This document shows, piece by piece, positions 1 through 7,706 of a stretch of 64,000 nucleotides of DNA. Both the position numbers and the translations under genes were made by a program. The notes below the pieces were generated by a model. The model searched no databases and was not told the origin of the DNA. It saw only the letters and a program-made list of their open reading frames with translations. Origin of the DNA: Caulobacter sp. (GTDB lineage: Bacteria > Pseudomonadota > Alphaproteobacteria > Caulobacterales > Caulobacteraceae). Numbering within the stretch: position 1 is the first letter of the stretch; each line of letters starts with the position of its first letter. The stretch spans positions 55,535 through 119,534 of the forward strand of contig JAUSMJ010000045.1 of NCBI GenBank assembly GCA_030645575.1, read 5' to 3'.

Positions 1-443
1 AGCGCGCCTTCGCCATCATCGACAAGACCGGCGACAGGCGCGTCGCGGTCGGACTGTTCTTCCTGCTGCAACTCAAGCCGGACATGGGAACCACCGAGCT
101 GGGCCTTGTCTATGGCCCGACCCTGATGCGCACCGTGGCGGGGACGGAAGCCGCCTATCGGCTGATCCAGTACGTCATGGGGACCAGCGGTTATCGCCGG
201 CTGGAATGGCGCTGCGGTCCCGACAACCTGGCCTCGGTGCGGGCGGCGTCGCGCTACGGCTTCACCTACGAGGGCACGCTGCGCCAGACCTACTGGCTCA
301 AGGGCCATAACTGGGACACGCGGATCTATTCGATCCTCGACAGCGAATGGCCGGCCGTCGGCGCGCGGTTCGAGGCCTGGCTGGCGCCGGAGAACTTCGA
401 CACGGAAGGCCGGCAGGTCCGGGCGCTGGGCGAGATCAGCTGA
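1..443 (+). CDS. GNAT family N-acetyltransferase (RimJ/RimL-like), 5' end outside window
   Basis: The reading frame is open from the left edge (first full codon at base 3) to a TGA at 441-443, so only about 146 C-terminal residues are present. The end of the fold looks like the Acetyltransf_3 (RimJ/RimL) branch: a central strand followed by NLASVRAASRYGFTYEGTLR, which is the usual acetyl-CoA-binding loop and helix where the substrate protein or small amine is acetylated. The internal ATG at 84 is not the start because the fold begins upstream. The gene ends 8 nt inside the convergent HAD gene. The acceptor substrate cannot be read from sequence. Confidence 0.85.
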   Translation, partial: RAFAIIDKTGDRRVAVGLFFLLQLKPDMGTTELGLVYGPTLMRTVAGTEAAYRLIQYVMGTSGYRRLEWRCGPDNLASVRAASRYGFTYEGTLRQTYWLKGHNWDTRIYSILDSEWPAVGARFEAWLAPENFDTEGRQVRALGEIS

Positions 444-1113
444 AGGCGGCGAACAGCGCCGCCGCCTCGTCCCAGTGGCCGACCAGGCGATGCGCGCCGG
501 CCTCGATCAGCCGGTCCGCCGCCGCGCCGTCCATGTGACCGCCACCGGCGAAGGCCCAGACGGTCATGCCCGCCGCCCTGGCCGAGGTCACGCCGTTGAC
601 GCTGTCCTCGATGGCCAGACATCCATCCGGCTCGACGGCCAGCGCCCCGGCCGCATGCAGGAAGATGTCCGGGTGCGGCTTGGCCCGGGCCACCAGATCG
701 GCGGAATAGACGTGCGGGTCAAAGGCCGGCAGCAGGCCGGTCAGGCGCAGCTTCTCGCGCAGGAACGCGGCGCCCGACGAACTGGCCACGGCCTTGGGCA
801 GGGACAGCGCCGCCACGGCTGCGCCGCAGCCGGCCACCTCGGTCAGGCGGGTCTGGCAAGCCGCCCAGCGCTCGTCCCGCGCCCGGCGCAGGAAGTCCAT
901 CGGCAGTGGGCCGCCGGTCCGCTCGCGACAATCGAGGTCGAGCGCCGCATGGTAGGCCGTGTCGTTCAGGCCGAGAAAGCGGTGATGGTAGACGTCGGGC
1001 TCATAGACGAGGCCGCATTCGGCCAGCAGGACGATCTCGACCTCGATGGCGAGAATCTCGGAGTCCACCAGGACCCCGTCGCAGTCGAAGATCACGGCGG
1101 CCGGCGTTCGCAT
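436..1113 (-). CDS. HAD-family phosphatase (beta-phosphoglucomutase/GPH-like)
   Basis: This 225-residue protein is a small haloacid-dehalogenase hydrolase that would remove phosphate from a sugar phosphate or similar metabolite in the cytosol. All four HAD motifs are visible: motif I DCDGVLVDSE (nucleophile D10, acid D12), motif II SSS near 111, motif III lysine K145 in AKPHPDIF, and motif IV AIEDSVNG (E169-D170). A cap domain fits between residues 15 and 80. I chose the ATG at 1113 because the fold starts immediately after it; upstream in-frame codons run through a terminator hairpin. It converges on the GNAT gene with an 8-nt overlap. Substrate is not predictable. Confidence 0.85.
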   Translation of the reverse strand: MRTPAAVIFDCDGVLVDSEILAIEVEIVLLAECGLVYEPDVYHHRFLGLNDTAYHAALDLDCRERTGGPLPMDFLRRARDERWAACQTRLTEVAGCGAAVAALSLPKAVASSSGAAFLREKLRLTGLLPAFDPHVYSADLVARAKPHPDIFLHAAGALAVEPDGCLAIEDSVNGVTSARAAGMTVWAFAGGGHMDGAAADRLIEAGAHRLVGHWDEAAALFAAFS

Positions 1114-1126
1114 GGTCCCGCATAAC

Positions 1127-1152
1127 AAAAGGGCCTCCCGATGCGGAAGGCC
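1127..1152 (-). terminator. Rho-independent terminator downstream of the 39-aa membrane peptide gene
   Basis: On the minus strand an 8-bp stem (GGCCTTCC / GGGAGGCC, one G-U pair) with a 5-nt loop is followed by CTTTTG. It lies between the small peptide gene (ending 1248) and the HAD gene start (1113), so it should end the peptide transcript. Confidence 0.6.
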
Positions 1153-1247
1153 TTTGTCGGTCAACTATGGTTTCGTTCTGTACCGCTGTGCTCCGCCGGG
1201 CCGGCTGCGGGGGAGGAGTCAGGCCCGGCGGAGCTGTGCGGCGCGGA

Positions 1248-1367
1248 TCACAGGCCCGCGACGCCAACGACGCCGAGGTTCACGGCGGCGAGGATGATGA
1301 CCAGCGGAAGGACGGCGAGGGCCAGGCTGGCGAAGTTGCTGAACTGATGAACGAACTTGGTCGACAT
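1248..1367 (-). CDS. Small hydrophobic peptide, 39 aa, one predicted membrane helix
   Basis: A 40-codon gene preceded by AGGGGAATTCAAC, a good ribosome-binding site 6-10 nt before the ATG. The product starts with a short polar segment (MSTKFVHQF) and then one continuous hydrophobic helix (about residues 12-39) rich in A, L, V and I with almost no charge. It has its own apparent transcription unit: a strong 18-bp palindrome upstream (1432-1449), a TATACC-like -10, and a terminator at 1127-1152. I do not recognise the family. Membrane localisation is inferred from composition only. Confidence 0.55.
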   Translation of the reverse strand: MSTKFVHQFSNFASLALAVLPLVIILAAVNLGVVGVAGL

Positions 1368-1431
1368 GTTGAATTCCCCTTTGGATCGGTGTGGCGCGGA
1401 AGTCCGCGTCCGGTGATCAGGGGTATAGGCA

Positions 1432-1449
1432 GGTGTTCGTCCGAACACC
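1432..1449 (-). promoter_or_regulatory. Perfect palindromic operator candidate upstream of the 39-aa peptide gene
   Basis: GGTGTTCG-TC-CGAACACC has two perfect 8-bp arms around a 2-nt centre. It lies 65 bp upstream of the peptide start. A TATACC-like -10 element (minus strand, 1422-1427) follows it, so a bound repressor would cover the -35/spacer region. No regulator gene is adjacent. Confidence 0.45.
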
Positions 1450-1530
1450 CGTTAAGTGTGGGTCATGACTTCGATTTAAGCATGTGACAGTAGTGTAAGG
1501 TGATTACATGGCTGTAATGGTCATGGAGAA

Positions 1531-1634
1531 GGGTCTAGGGGTTAGGGACTAGGGACTAGTCGAGCGAGGTGGCGGCGGCGGCGGCGGCCTACTAACCCCT
1601 AGCCCCTAACCCCTAGTCCCTACCCCCTAGACCC
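1531..1634. repeat. Large imperfect inverted repeat of CTAGGG/TTAGGG-like units
   Basis: The left arm (1531-1559) carries GGGTCTAGGG, GTTAGGGACT and AGGGACTAG. The right arm (1592-1634) carries the complementary series of CCCCTA/CCCTAG units and ends in CTAGACCC. Between the arms lies a GGC-rich run (about 1570-1588). A transcript would fold into a long hairpin. The right arm includes the TAG stop codon of the thioesterase gene ending at 1627. It looks like an interspersed palindromic element and may act as a terminator. Confidence 0.65.
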
Positions 1635-2049
1635 TTTCCGTCGGCGTCACGAGGAAGTGGCCGCGCAGGGCGGCGATGGGCGCGGCCCGCTGGTCCTGCC
1701 AGGCCTCGACATGGACGTTGGCGATGCGCCGGCCAACCTTCTTGATCTCGGCGCGGGCGTAGGTCGTCAGCGGCCGGCCCGAGCGCAGGTATTCGATCGA
1801 CACGTCGATGACCCGCGGCTGGCGCGCCTGACCCTCCTTGACCAGCAGCTGGGCCAGGGCCGTCATCTCCATGAAGGCGCCCAACACCCCGCCGTGGATC
1901 GCCGGCAGGGTCGGGTTGCCGATCAGGTGCTGGCCGAACGGCAGGATGGCGGTCATCTCGTCCCCGGCCAGCTCGATCCGAAGACCGAGAAACCGGGCGT
2001 AGGGAATGCGCGCCAGCATGGCGTCGATGGTTTCGGCTGGATCGCTCAT
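1627..2049 (-). CDS. PaaI-family hotdog thioesterase (upstream-partner paralogue B)
   Basis: 140 residues, the normal length of a single-domain hotdog thioesterase hydrolysing acyl- or aryl-CoA. The hotdog helix and its IHGGVLGAFMEM motif (around residue 72), followed by RVIDVSIEYLRSGRP, match the PaaI/4HBT pattern. Its ATG overlaps the stop of the preceding paralogue by 4 nt (ATGA at 2046-2049), so the two are translationally coupled and may form a heteromer. The last codons and the TAG stop lie in the inverted repeat at 1592-1634, so the C terminus may have been set by the repeat. The CoA substrate is unknown. Confidence 0.85.
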   Translation of the reverse strand: MSDPAETIDAMLARIPYARFLGLRIELAGDEMTAILPFGQHLIGNPTLPAIHGGVLGAFMEMTALAQLLVKEGQARQPRVIDVSIEYLRSGRPLTTYARAEIKKVGRRIANVHVEAWQDQRAAPIAALRGHFLVTPTERV

Positions 2050-2522
2050 TTGCTCTTGCGGTCCTTGAGGTTGGCGCCGAAGCCACGGCCGCCGCTGGAA
2101 TCGAGCATGAAGGCCGCCTGCGCCGCCGCCACGGGATCGGACGGATCGACGTCATAGGCCACGGCCCGCACGAAGGCGACCGAGCGGGTCACCTTGTAGC
2201 AGCTGGCTTTGGCGAAGATGTCCTTGCCCGGTTCCGCCGGCCGCATGTAGTCGATGCGCAGATCGAGGGTGGCGATGGTCTTGAACTCGGTCAGCCCCGT
2301 GTGCACGGCCTGGCCGCAGGCGTGGTCGAGCAGGGCCGTGACCACGCCGCCGGCGATGACCCCGGTGTCGGGATCGCCGATCAGCTTCTCGTCATAGGGC
2401 ACGCGCAGGACCGCCCCGTCGGCATCGAGCGAAAGGGTCTCCATCTTCAGGGCGATGGCGTGCGGGCTGCCCTGGTTCATGGCGTTGACGAAGTTGCGCA
2501 TGGCGTCGAGATGATCACTCAT
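2046..2522 (-). CDS. PaaI-family hotdog thioesterase (first gene of pair)
   Basis: 158 residues with the hotdog signature GVIAGGVVTALLDHACGQAV (about residues 54-73) and the following strand TIATLDLRIDYMRPAEPG, typical of PaaI-type thioesterases that release free acid from CoA thioesters. It is the promoter-proximal member of a two-gene operon whose genes overlap by 4 nt, and is divergent from the outer-membrane protein gene. The two paralogues share only the core motif, so they probably differ in substrate. Family is clear; physiological substrate is not. Confidence 0.85.
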   Translation of the reverse strand: MSDHLDAMRNFVNAMNQGSPHAIALKMETLSLDADGAVLRVPYDEKLIGDPDTGVIAGGVVTALLDHACGQAVHTGLTEFKTIATLDLRIDYMRPAEPGKDIFAKASCYKVTRSVAFVRAVAYDVDPSDPVAAAQAAFMLDSSGGRGFGANLKDRKSK

Positions 2523-2843
2523 GGCCCGGGTTTAGACGTCACTCGGCTCCATATCCAGATGCCGAGATCGAGAACCCGCCACGATCGCGGGCCTCGCGGC
2601 GCGTGCCCCCCCTCCGGACTTTTCCACAGATCGGGTAGGCGCGACCTGTTCTCCCTGCCGAAAAGCTGAATACCGTCGGTCTCGTTGGGGTGGCGCAGCC
2701 GGCATGACCGGCGCGTCTGATTGGCGGCAGTTCCGGATTTCGCGTGTTCCCGCCCGGGGGTCTTCCGGGTGCGCGCCCGCATGCCCGGAGCATCGCGAGG
2801 ACGTGGCGTCGATATCGACGCCAGAGAACACATGGGGATTTCG
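2523..2843. other. Divergent intergenic region, no gene seen
   Basis: 321 bp between the thioesterase pair (leftward) and the outer-membrane protein (rightward). Reading frames here are antisense shadows or short N-terminal extensions without a ribosome-binding site. It must hold both promoters, but I could not assign a -35/-10 pair with confidence. Confidence 0.5.
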
Positions 2844-4022
2844 ATGAAGAAGCTGTTTTTCGTTTCGACGGCGCTCATCCTGGCGTCGGCGCCGTTCGCG
2901 GCGCATGCGCAGGACTGGAAGGTCGATGGTTCGCTCGGCGGCTCGCTGGGCACGACCAGCAACGTGCTGGCCGCGCCCTCGAACGAGGCGAGCGACACGG
3001 TCTACGGCGGCTCGGGCAAGGTCACCCTGAGCACCGAAAGCGAGGCCGGGAGCTTCTCGGTCTACGGCGGGTTTGACCTGACGCACTACGCCGACGCCGA
3101 GGACGAAAACGCCGACGACTATGCCTTCGGCGCCGACGGGTCACTGAAGTTCGAGGGCGGCGACCTGTTCGCCGGCGCCAGCCATGCGCTGAACACCGAG
3201 GACCGCCGCAAGGTCACGGCCCGCCGCGACACTCGCAGCCCAACCGAAAGCACCGACGACAGCTTCGACATCGGCTTCAACGCCCGGCTCGGCGGCGTCG
3301 GTCTGATGGCCCGCGCGGACTATGTCACCAGCGACTTCGAGGACGCCCGCCACCGCATCACCAACGCCGTCGTCGATCATGACTTCCGCGACCGCGGGAC
3401 CTGGACCGAGACCGTCCGCGTCACCGGCTCGCCGGACGCCGACGTGTCGCTGTTCGCCCAGGTGGTGTTCACCCAGGTCGACTATGACCTCAAGCCGCCG
3501 GCCTCGCTGCACAACCGCGACTCCGAGGGCTACACCGCCAGCCTTGGCGCGACCTTCGACATCACCGACCAGCTGTCGGGCGAGGTCAGCGTCGGCTGGA
3601 GCGGCCGGTCGTTCGACGAGCCGGCCTTCGACGATGCGTCGGACGTGGTGGTCGATGCCGACCTGACCTGGACCGTCACCAGCGACACGACGATCACGCT
3701 GGCCGCGGCCCGGGGCTTCGAAGAGTCCACCGCGCCGCTCTCGCCGATCTATGTGGCCACGGCGGTCGGGGCGAGCATCACCCACAGCTACTCGCCCGAC
3801 TTCAAGGTCAAGGCCTACATCGGCCAGGAGTGGGACGACCACGAGAACCGCGACCGCCAGGACACCACCGGCTCCGCCGGCGTGTCGGCGGCCTGGAAGG
3901 TCGCTTCCAACGCCGAGCTGAGCGCCGCCTACGACTTTTCGACCCAGGACTCGGACGGCGTTCACGCCATCCCCGGCTATGACGACGGTCGCTGGACGGT
4001 CGGCTTCAAGGTTGGCTTCTAG
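2844..4022 (+). CDS. Outer-membrane beta-barrel protein
   Basis: 392 residues. A signal peptide (MKKLFF, hydrophobic core, cleavage after AAHAQ near residue 21) leads into a repeating amphipathic strand pattern to the end, which closes with VGFKVGF, the aromatic C terminus recognised by the Bam machinery. Many strands alternate charged and hydrophobic residues and are rich in D, T, S and G, as in porin-like or adhesin-like barrels of Caulobacterales. I chose the ATG at 2844 because it gives a clean signal peptide; an ATG 12 nt earlier (2832) is possible. Transported substrate unknown. Confidence 0.75.
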   Translation: MKKLFFVSTALILASAPFAAHAQDWKVDGSLGGSLGTTSNVLAAPSNEASDTVYGGSGKVTLSTESEAGSFSVYGGFDLTHYADAEDENADDYAFGADGSLKFEGGDLFAGASHALNTEDRRKVTARRDTRSPTESTDDSFDIGFNARLGGVGLMARADYVTSDFEDARHRITNAVVDHDFRDRGTWTETVRVTGSPDADVSLFAQVVFTQVDYDLKPPASLHNRDSEGYTASLGATFDITDQLSGEVSVGWSGRSFDEPAFDDASDVVVDADLTWTVTSDTTITLAAARGFEESTAPLSPIYVATAVGASITHSYSPDFKVKAYIGQEWDDHENRDRQDTTGSAGVSAAWKVASNAELSAAYDFSTQDSDGVHAIPGYDDGRWTVGFKVGF

Positions 4023-4054
4023 GGGCCGTCCTTCGGGGCAGTCTCGGAAGGCGT

Positions 4055-4096
4055 CGCCGGGCGCGGGCCGCGCCACCCTGCTTTCCGCGCCCGGCG
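4055..4096 (+). terminator. GC-rich 12-bp hairpin downstream of the barrel protein gene
   Basis: CGCCGGGCGCGG (4055-4066) pairs perfectly with CCGCGCCCGGCG (4085-4096). There is no T-tract, so it may be a Rho-assisted terminator or RNA-stabilising hairpin. Confidence 0.4.
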
Positions 4097-4197
4097 ATGG
4101 ACCTTCCACCGTCAGGCGCAGGGGATGGCGCGGTCCGCCCGTGCATGATCTCATCACCTGAAACCGCCGCCATCGGCGGCCGGGACCGGGGGATCTC

Positions 4198-4923
4198 ATG
4201 GGCAGGACGGCGCGGCGCGACTACCGGACGCTCAGTTCGGCCGAGATCGTCACGACGGTCGGCCGGCTCGCCGACCGCATCGCCGAGCGTTTTCCGAACT
4301 CCGGCCTGACCGGCGCGGCGGGCCAGCTGCTGGCCATCGCCACGGACACCGCGCGGCGGGCCCGCGGCCTGTCGCGGCCCTATCTGCTCCTGCGCACCCT
4401 GGTGCTGCTGGTGGCCGCCGCGGGGGTGGCCGTCTTTGTCCTGATCCTGAAGGACGTCGACTGGGCCGGCATCGGCGCCCGGCGCGACGATCTGGCCCTG
4501 TCGGAGACGCTGGAATCGAGCGTCAACCTGATCGTCCTGATGGGCGCGGGCCTGTGGTTCCTGCTGACCCTCGAGGAGCGCTGGAAACGGGCCCGCACCC
4601 AGACGGCGCTGCACGAGCTGCGCGCGTTCGGCCATGTGGTCGACATGCACCAGCTGACCAAGGACCCCACGGTCCTGCTCGGCGGCGGGGCCCGCACCCC
4701 GTCCTCGCCCGAGCGGCGCATGACCCGCTTCGAGTTGACCCGCTATCTCGAATACTGCGCCGAAATGCTGGCCCTGACCGGCAAGCTGGCGGCCCTCTAC
4801 GCGGGCGAGAGCCACGACCATGTGGTCATCGCCGCCGCCAGCGACGTCGAAAACCTCTGCACCGACCTCGGCCGCAAAATCTGGCAGAAGATCACCATCC
4901 TCGGCGATCTGGCCGAGGGGTGA
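4198..4923 (+). CDS. Hypothetical inner-membrane protein, 241 aa, two TM segments
   Basis: No family recognised. The first 60 residues are soluble and arginine-rich. Two hydrophobic helices follow (about 62-82 and 108-123) separated by an acidic segment, and the C-terminal half (about 125-241) is predicted helical and cytosolic. The product starts MGRTARRDY after GGGGGATCTC. It stands alone on the plus strand, convergent with the 81-aa gene. Topology is inferred from hydrophobicity only. Confidence 0.6.
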   Translation: MGRTARRDYRTLSSAEIVTTVGRLADRIAERFPNSGLTGAAGQLLAIATDTARRARGLSRPYLLLRTLVLLVAAAGVAVFVLILKDVDWAGIGARRDDLALSETLESSVNLIVLMGAGLWFLLTLEERWKRARTQTALHELRAFGHVVDMHQLTKDPTVLLGGGARTPSSPERRMTRFELTRYLEYCAEMLALTGKLAALYAGESHDHVVIAAASDVENLCTDLGRKIWQKITILGDLAEG

Positions 4924-4960
4924 GCTGATGTCCTTCTCCCGCAAGGAAGAAGGATCATTC

Positions 4961-5209
4961 TCACCCTTCGTCGAACGGCGGCGGCAGTCTTCCGCTTTTA
5001 AACAGTATCGTCGGGCTTTCGTCGAAATCGCCCATCTCCGCGTCGCCGGTGGCGGAGAACGCCACCACGCCCAGCCGCAGCGGGGCCAGGCGTTCGGCGC
5101 GGCGCAGGGCTTCCTCCGGGGTCTTGCAGACCACGGCCTGCTCCGACTTCAGCGCCTTGCCGCGGCCGGCGATGAAGGCCTGGACGAGGTGGACGGTCTG
5201 AACGGCCAT
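4961..5209 (-). CDS. Conserved-looking hypothetical protein, 82 residues
   Basis: A short cytosolic protein starting MAVQTVHLVQAFIAGRGKAL and ending in a PPPFDEG tail. The arrangement (strand, basic segment KSEQAVVCKTPEEALRRAER, strand with FSATGDAEMGDFDE) suggests a small alpha/beta fold. The upstream extension in frame runs through GC-rich intergenic DNA, so the ATG at 5209 is preferred. It converges with the 241-aa membrane protein and is followed on the same strand side by no other gene. Function unknown. Confidence 0.55.
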   Translation of the reverse strand: MAVQTVHLVQAFIAGRGKALKSEQAVVCKTPEEALRRAERLAPLRLGVVAFSATGDAEMGDFDESPTILFKSGRLPPPFDEG

Positions 5210-5394
5210 GACGCGGCTCCGGGGCGCGGACGCCCGGTGCGGTCGCGGCCCGTTGCGTAGCACCCGCGGCCGAGTCGGACGGCATCCTATCGGAGCTCCT
5301 GATCCCGAGGGGATGCCCACGAGCGCCTATTGCGGGCAATCTATCACAGCGCCGCCGCGGGAAGTGTTCGACGCCCTGGTCGGCGGCGCTCCGG

Positions 5395-5925
5395 CTAGGC
5401 CAGCGTCTTCCCCATCCTCAGCAGCGGCACCGGCGTCCCGCCGCGGTCGTCGGTGAGGCGCTCGATCACCGTATAGCCGCAGGCCTCGTAGAGCGGCTGG
5501 CCGGCCAGGGTCGCGGCCAGCTCGACCCGGGCGAACCCCTCCCCCGTCGCCGCCGCCTCGCACAGCGACAGGATCAGCCGGCCGACGCCGCGCCGGGCGA
5601 AGTCGGGGTGGGTGTACATGGCCCGCACGCGGGCGGCGTCCGTCGATGGGTTCAGCCCATGGGCGTCGCGGCCTGGGCTGTGGTCGCCGCCGTAGAGCGT
5701 CGCCCGCCGGCTCCAGCCGCCGCAGCCGGCGATCCTCCCGTCCTCCTCGACGACGAAATAGGTGCGGTCGGCGATCAGCTGGCTGTCCAGGCCCATCAGC
5801 CGGCGCGAGGCGGCGATCTGGTCGGGCGTCAGGAACGGCGCCTGCAGGTCGCCGATGGCGGCGTCCATAAGGGCGGTCAGGGCCGGAATGTCGTCCGGCG
5901 CGGCGAGGCGGTGGGTCAGGGTCAT
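5395..5925 (-). CDS. GNAT family N-acetyltransferase
   Basis: 176 residues, complete GNAT fold. It begins MTLTHRLAAPDDIPALTALM (the first strand and helix), and the acetyl-CoA pyrophosphate loop is seen as HPDFARRGVGRLILSLCEAA (about residues 112-131), an R/Q-x-x-G-x-G/A variant (RRGVGR). FARVELAATLAGQPLYEACG follows, the usual last strand and helix. It transfers acetyl from acetyl-CoA to an unidentified amine. It is divergently arranged to the 113-aa hypothetical gene, with 127 bp between them. Confidence 0.85.
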   Translation of the reverse strand: MTLTHRLAAPDDIPALTALMDAAIGDLQAPFLTPDQIAASRRLMGLDSQLIADRTYFVVEEDGRIAGCGGWSRRATLYGGDHSPGRDAHGLNPSTDAARVRAMYTHPDFARRGVGRLILSLCEAAATGEGFARVELAATLAGQPLYEACGYTVIERLTDDRGGTPVPLLRMGKTLA

Positions 5926-6052
5926 GGGCGGAGGTTAACGCGGAGGTGACATTCCGTCCCCGTTTTCGCCCGATCCGTGTTACACAGTCTCAACGAACGC
6001 GCGCGGATGGCGCGCTGGCCGCCGACGCGTCTGGCGGCAGATTGGAGACTCC

Positions 6053-6394
6053 ATGATCGAGGAAGGTTTCGTGCGGATGTACGCGCACGACTTCGCGGCG
6101 CTGGCGGCCCGGGCCGAAGGTGGGTCCGACGTCGAGGCGCTGGTGCGCAAGCGTATCGACGAGGCGCGGTCGCACGCCGCCCTGATGGACGCCCGCAAGG
6201 GTGACGGCCACCTGCCCGCGGTCGCCGACCGCGTGGCCCACGAAGCCGAGCGCGAGGACGTTCGTTTCGTCCGCGCCGGCCAGGACGTGCCCGGCGCCCT
6301 GGCGCGCCGCAGGGAATTCCTGCTGCAGATCGTCGACCTGCTGCGCTCCCCGCCGGCCCCGGCCGGACGGATGTCGATCGCCGTGCGCGGGTAG
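6053..6394 (+). CDS. Hypothetical soluble helical protein, 113 aa
   Basis: Starts MIEEGFVRMYAHDFAALAAR and is rich in A, R, E and D, predicted almost wholly helical with no membrane segment or signal peptide. No domain recognised. It sits between a divergent GNAT gene and the cold-shock gene, and no operon partner is obvious. The codon use looks like its neighbours, supporting that it is a real gene. Confidence 0.5.
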   Translation: MIEEGFVRMYAHDFAALAARAEGGSDVEALVRKRIDEARSHAALMDARKGDGHLPAVADRVAHEAEREDVRFVRAGQDVPGALARRREFLLQIVDLLRSPPAPAGRMSIAVRG

Positions 6395-6583
6395 CCCCGC
6401 GCGCCGTCTTGCCTGACCGGCGAAAAAGTGCGACGAAATTGCCGTCGAAATTTCGCTTAGGTTCGGTCGCCATCCACCGCACGTCTTGAAGTCTTGCGCC
6501 GGACCTGCTCCTCGATCCTTCCGAAATACCGATGCGACCGCGCCTTTCGGGGCGCAACCTGACTGTTGAAAGAGGTTACATCC

Positions 6584-6793
6584 ATGGCTACCGGAACCGT
6601 GAAGTGGTTCAACGCCACCAAGGGCTACGGCTTCATCCAGCCGGACGACGGCGGCGCCGACGTCTTCGTGCACATCTCGGCCGTTGAGCGCGCCGGCATG
6701 CGTTCGCTGAACGAAGGCCAGAAGCTGAGCTACGAACTCGAGCGCGACCAGCGCTCGGGCAAGACCTCGGCGGGCCAGCTGCAAGCCTCCTAA
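6584..6793 (+). CDS. Cold-shock domain protein (CspA family)
   Basis: 69 residues, exactly one cold-shock domain, binding single-stranded RNA/DNA and melting RNA structure. RNP1 is KGYGFIQPD (about residues 14-22) and RNP2 is VFVHISAV (about 29-36), both intact. The chosen ATG follows AAGAGG and gives [10 protein letters not shown], the family N terminus; an upstream frame extension of six residues lacks support. A 5' region of up to 188 bp precedes it with a CGAAATTTCG palindrome at 6446-6455, which fits a structured Csp leader. A strong terminator follows at 6816-6850. Confidence 0.95.
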   Translation: MATGTVKWFNATKGYGFIQPDDGGADVFVHISAVERAGMRSLNEGQKLSYELERDQRSGKTSAGQLQAS

Positions 6794-6815
6794 GGGCTGA
6801 CGGCATCAAAGTATG

Positions 6816-6850
6816 ACGGGCCGGTCTCCTGACGGAGGCCGGCCCGTTTT
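6816..6850 (+). terminator. Rho-independent terminator of the cold-shock gene
   Basis: ACGGGCCGG (6816-6824) pairs with CCGGCCCGT (6839-6847), extended by an inner CTCC/GGAG, and is followed by TTTTC. This is a long stem with a short U-tract, directly downstream of the csp stop. Confidence 0.85.
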
Positions 6851-6873
6851 CGTTGGCGACGTTGGACTGCCGG

Positions 6874-7581
6874 TCAGAACCCCAGCGAGAGCCCGCCGAC
6901 GACCGCCGAGCTGGCGCCCGGGCCGTCGCTGTCGGTGTATTGCAGGGTCAGGCTGACTGGCCCGATGTCCCTGGCCAGGCCCACCATCCAGTCGATCTTG
7001 CCATCCGCGAAGGCGCCATCCTCGCGACCGATCCGGGCGTTGACGGCGACCGGCCAGCGCTCGGGGGCATAGTCCCCGCCGATATAGAGATACAGGTTGT
7101 CCTCGCCGCCGAGATTGTCCTGGCTGGGCGCGTATTCGACGCCCAAGGTCGTGGTGAAGGCGCCGGCCGTGCGGGCGGCGGAGACCGGAACCTCGAAATA
7201 ATCGACGTCCGTGCCGTCCGGATAGCCGTAGCGCAGCAGGGCGATGTCCCAGTCCCAGCCGGCGGCGCTGAACGCCCGGCCGACGGAAAGGTCGATCTCG
7301 ATCCGCGCGCCGTCGCCGTCCGGTCCCACGCCGTATTCCTCGATCCGCGAGCCCCAGATCCCGAAATAGAAGCCGTGCGGCGCGTCGAGGGTCAGGCCGC
7401 CCTGGATCGCCCCATCGCCCCCCGACAGGGAATAGCCGCGATACTGATAATCGGTCACCGCGCCGATCTCGCCCGACAGGCCCCAGCCCTCGCTTTCGGC
7501 GTCCTGCGCCCGGGCCGCGCCCGCGACCGTCAACACCGCGCAGGCCACGCAGGCCGCCAGACTCGCCAGATTTCTGAACAT
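6874..7581 (-). CDS. TorF/Gcw_chp-family outer-membrane protein (TIGR02001-like)
   Basis: 235 residues starting MFRNLASLAACVACAVLTVA, a signal peptide with cleavage after ARAQ near residue 26. The mature part opens with the family-like segment GEIGAVTDYQYRGYSLSGGD and ends GLSLGF, an aromatic beta-barrel C terminus. Internal strands such as FYFGIWGSRIEEYG resemble the TIGR02001 conserved family, whose members have a putative outer-membrane role. The in-frame ATG 15 nt upstream (7596) is less likely. It is divergent from the histidine kinase gene. Confidence 0.7.
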   Translation of the reverse strand: MFRNLASLAACVACAVLTVAGAARAQDAESEGWGLSGEIGAVTDYQYRGYSLSGGDGAIQGGLTLDAPHGFYFGIWGSRIEEYGVGPDGDGARIEIDLSVGRAFSAAGWDWDIALLRYGYPDGTDVDYFEVPVSAARTAGAFTTTLGVEYAPSQDNLGGEDNLYLYIGGDYAPERWPVAVNARIGREDGAFADGKIDWMVGLARDIGPVSLTLQYTDSDGPGASSAVVGGLSLGF

Positions 7582-7706
7582 GATCGCCCCCGTCATCCAG
7601 GGCCCCAGCCTCGCTGTTCGTGATTAACGAGACGCCAATGCCGGACCGGGTTCTGGCGACAGATCGGCCCATTCCGGGTTCAAGCGACGTTAGCCATTAT
7701 TCCGCC

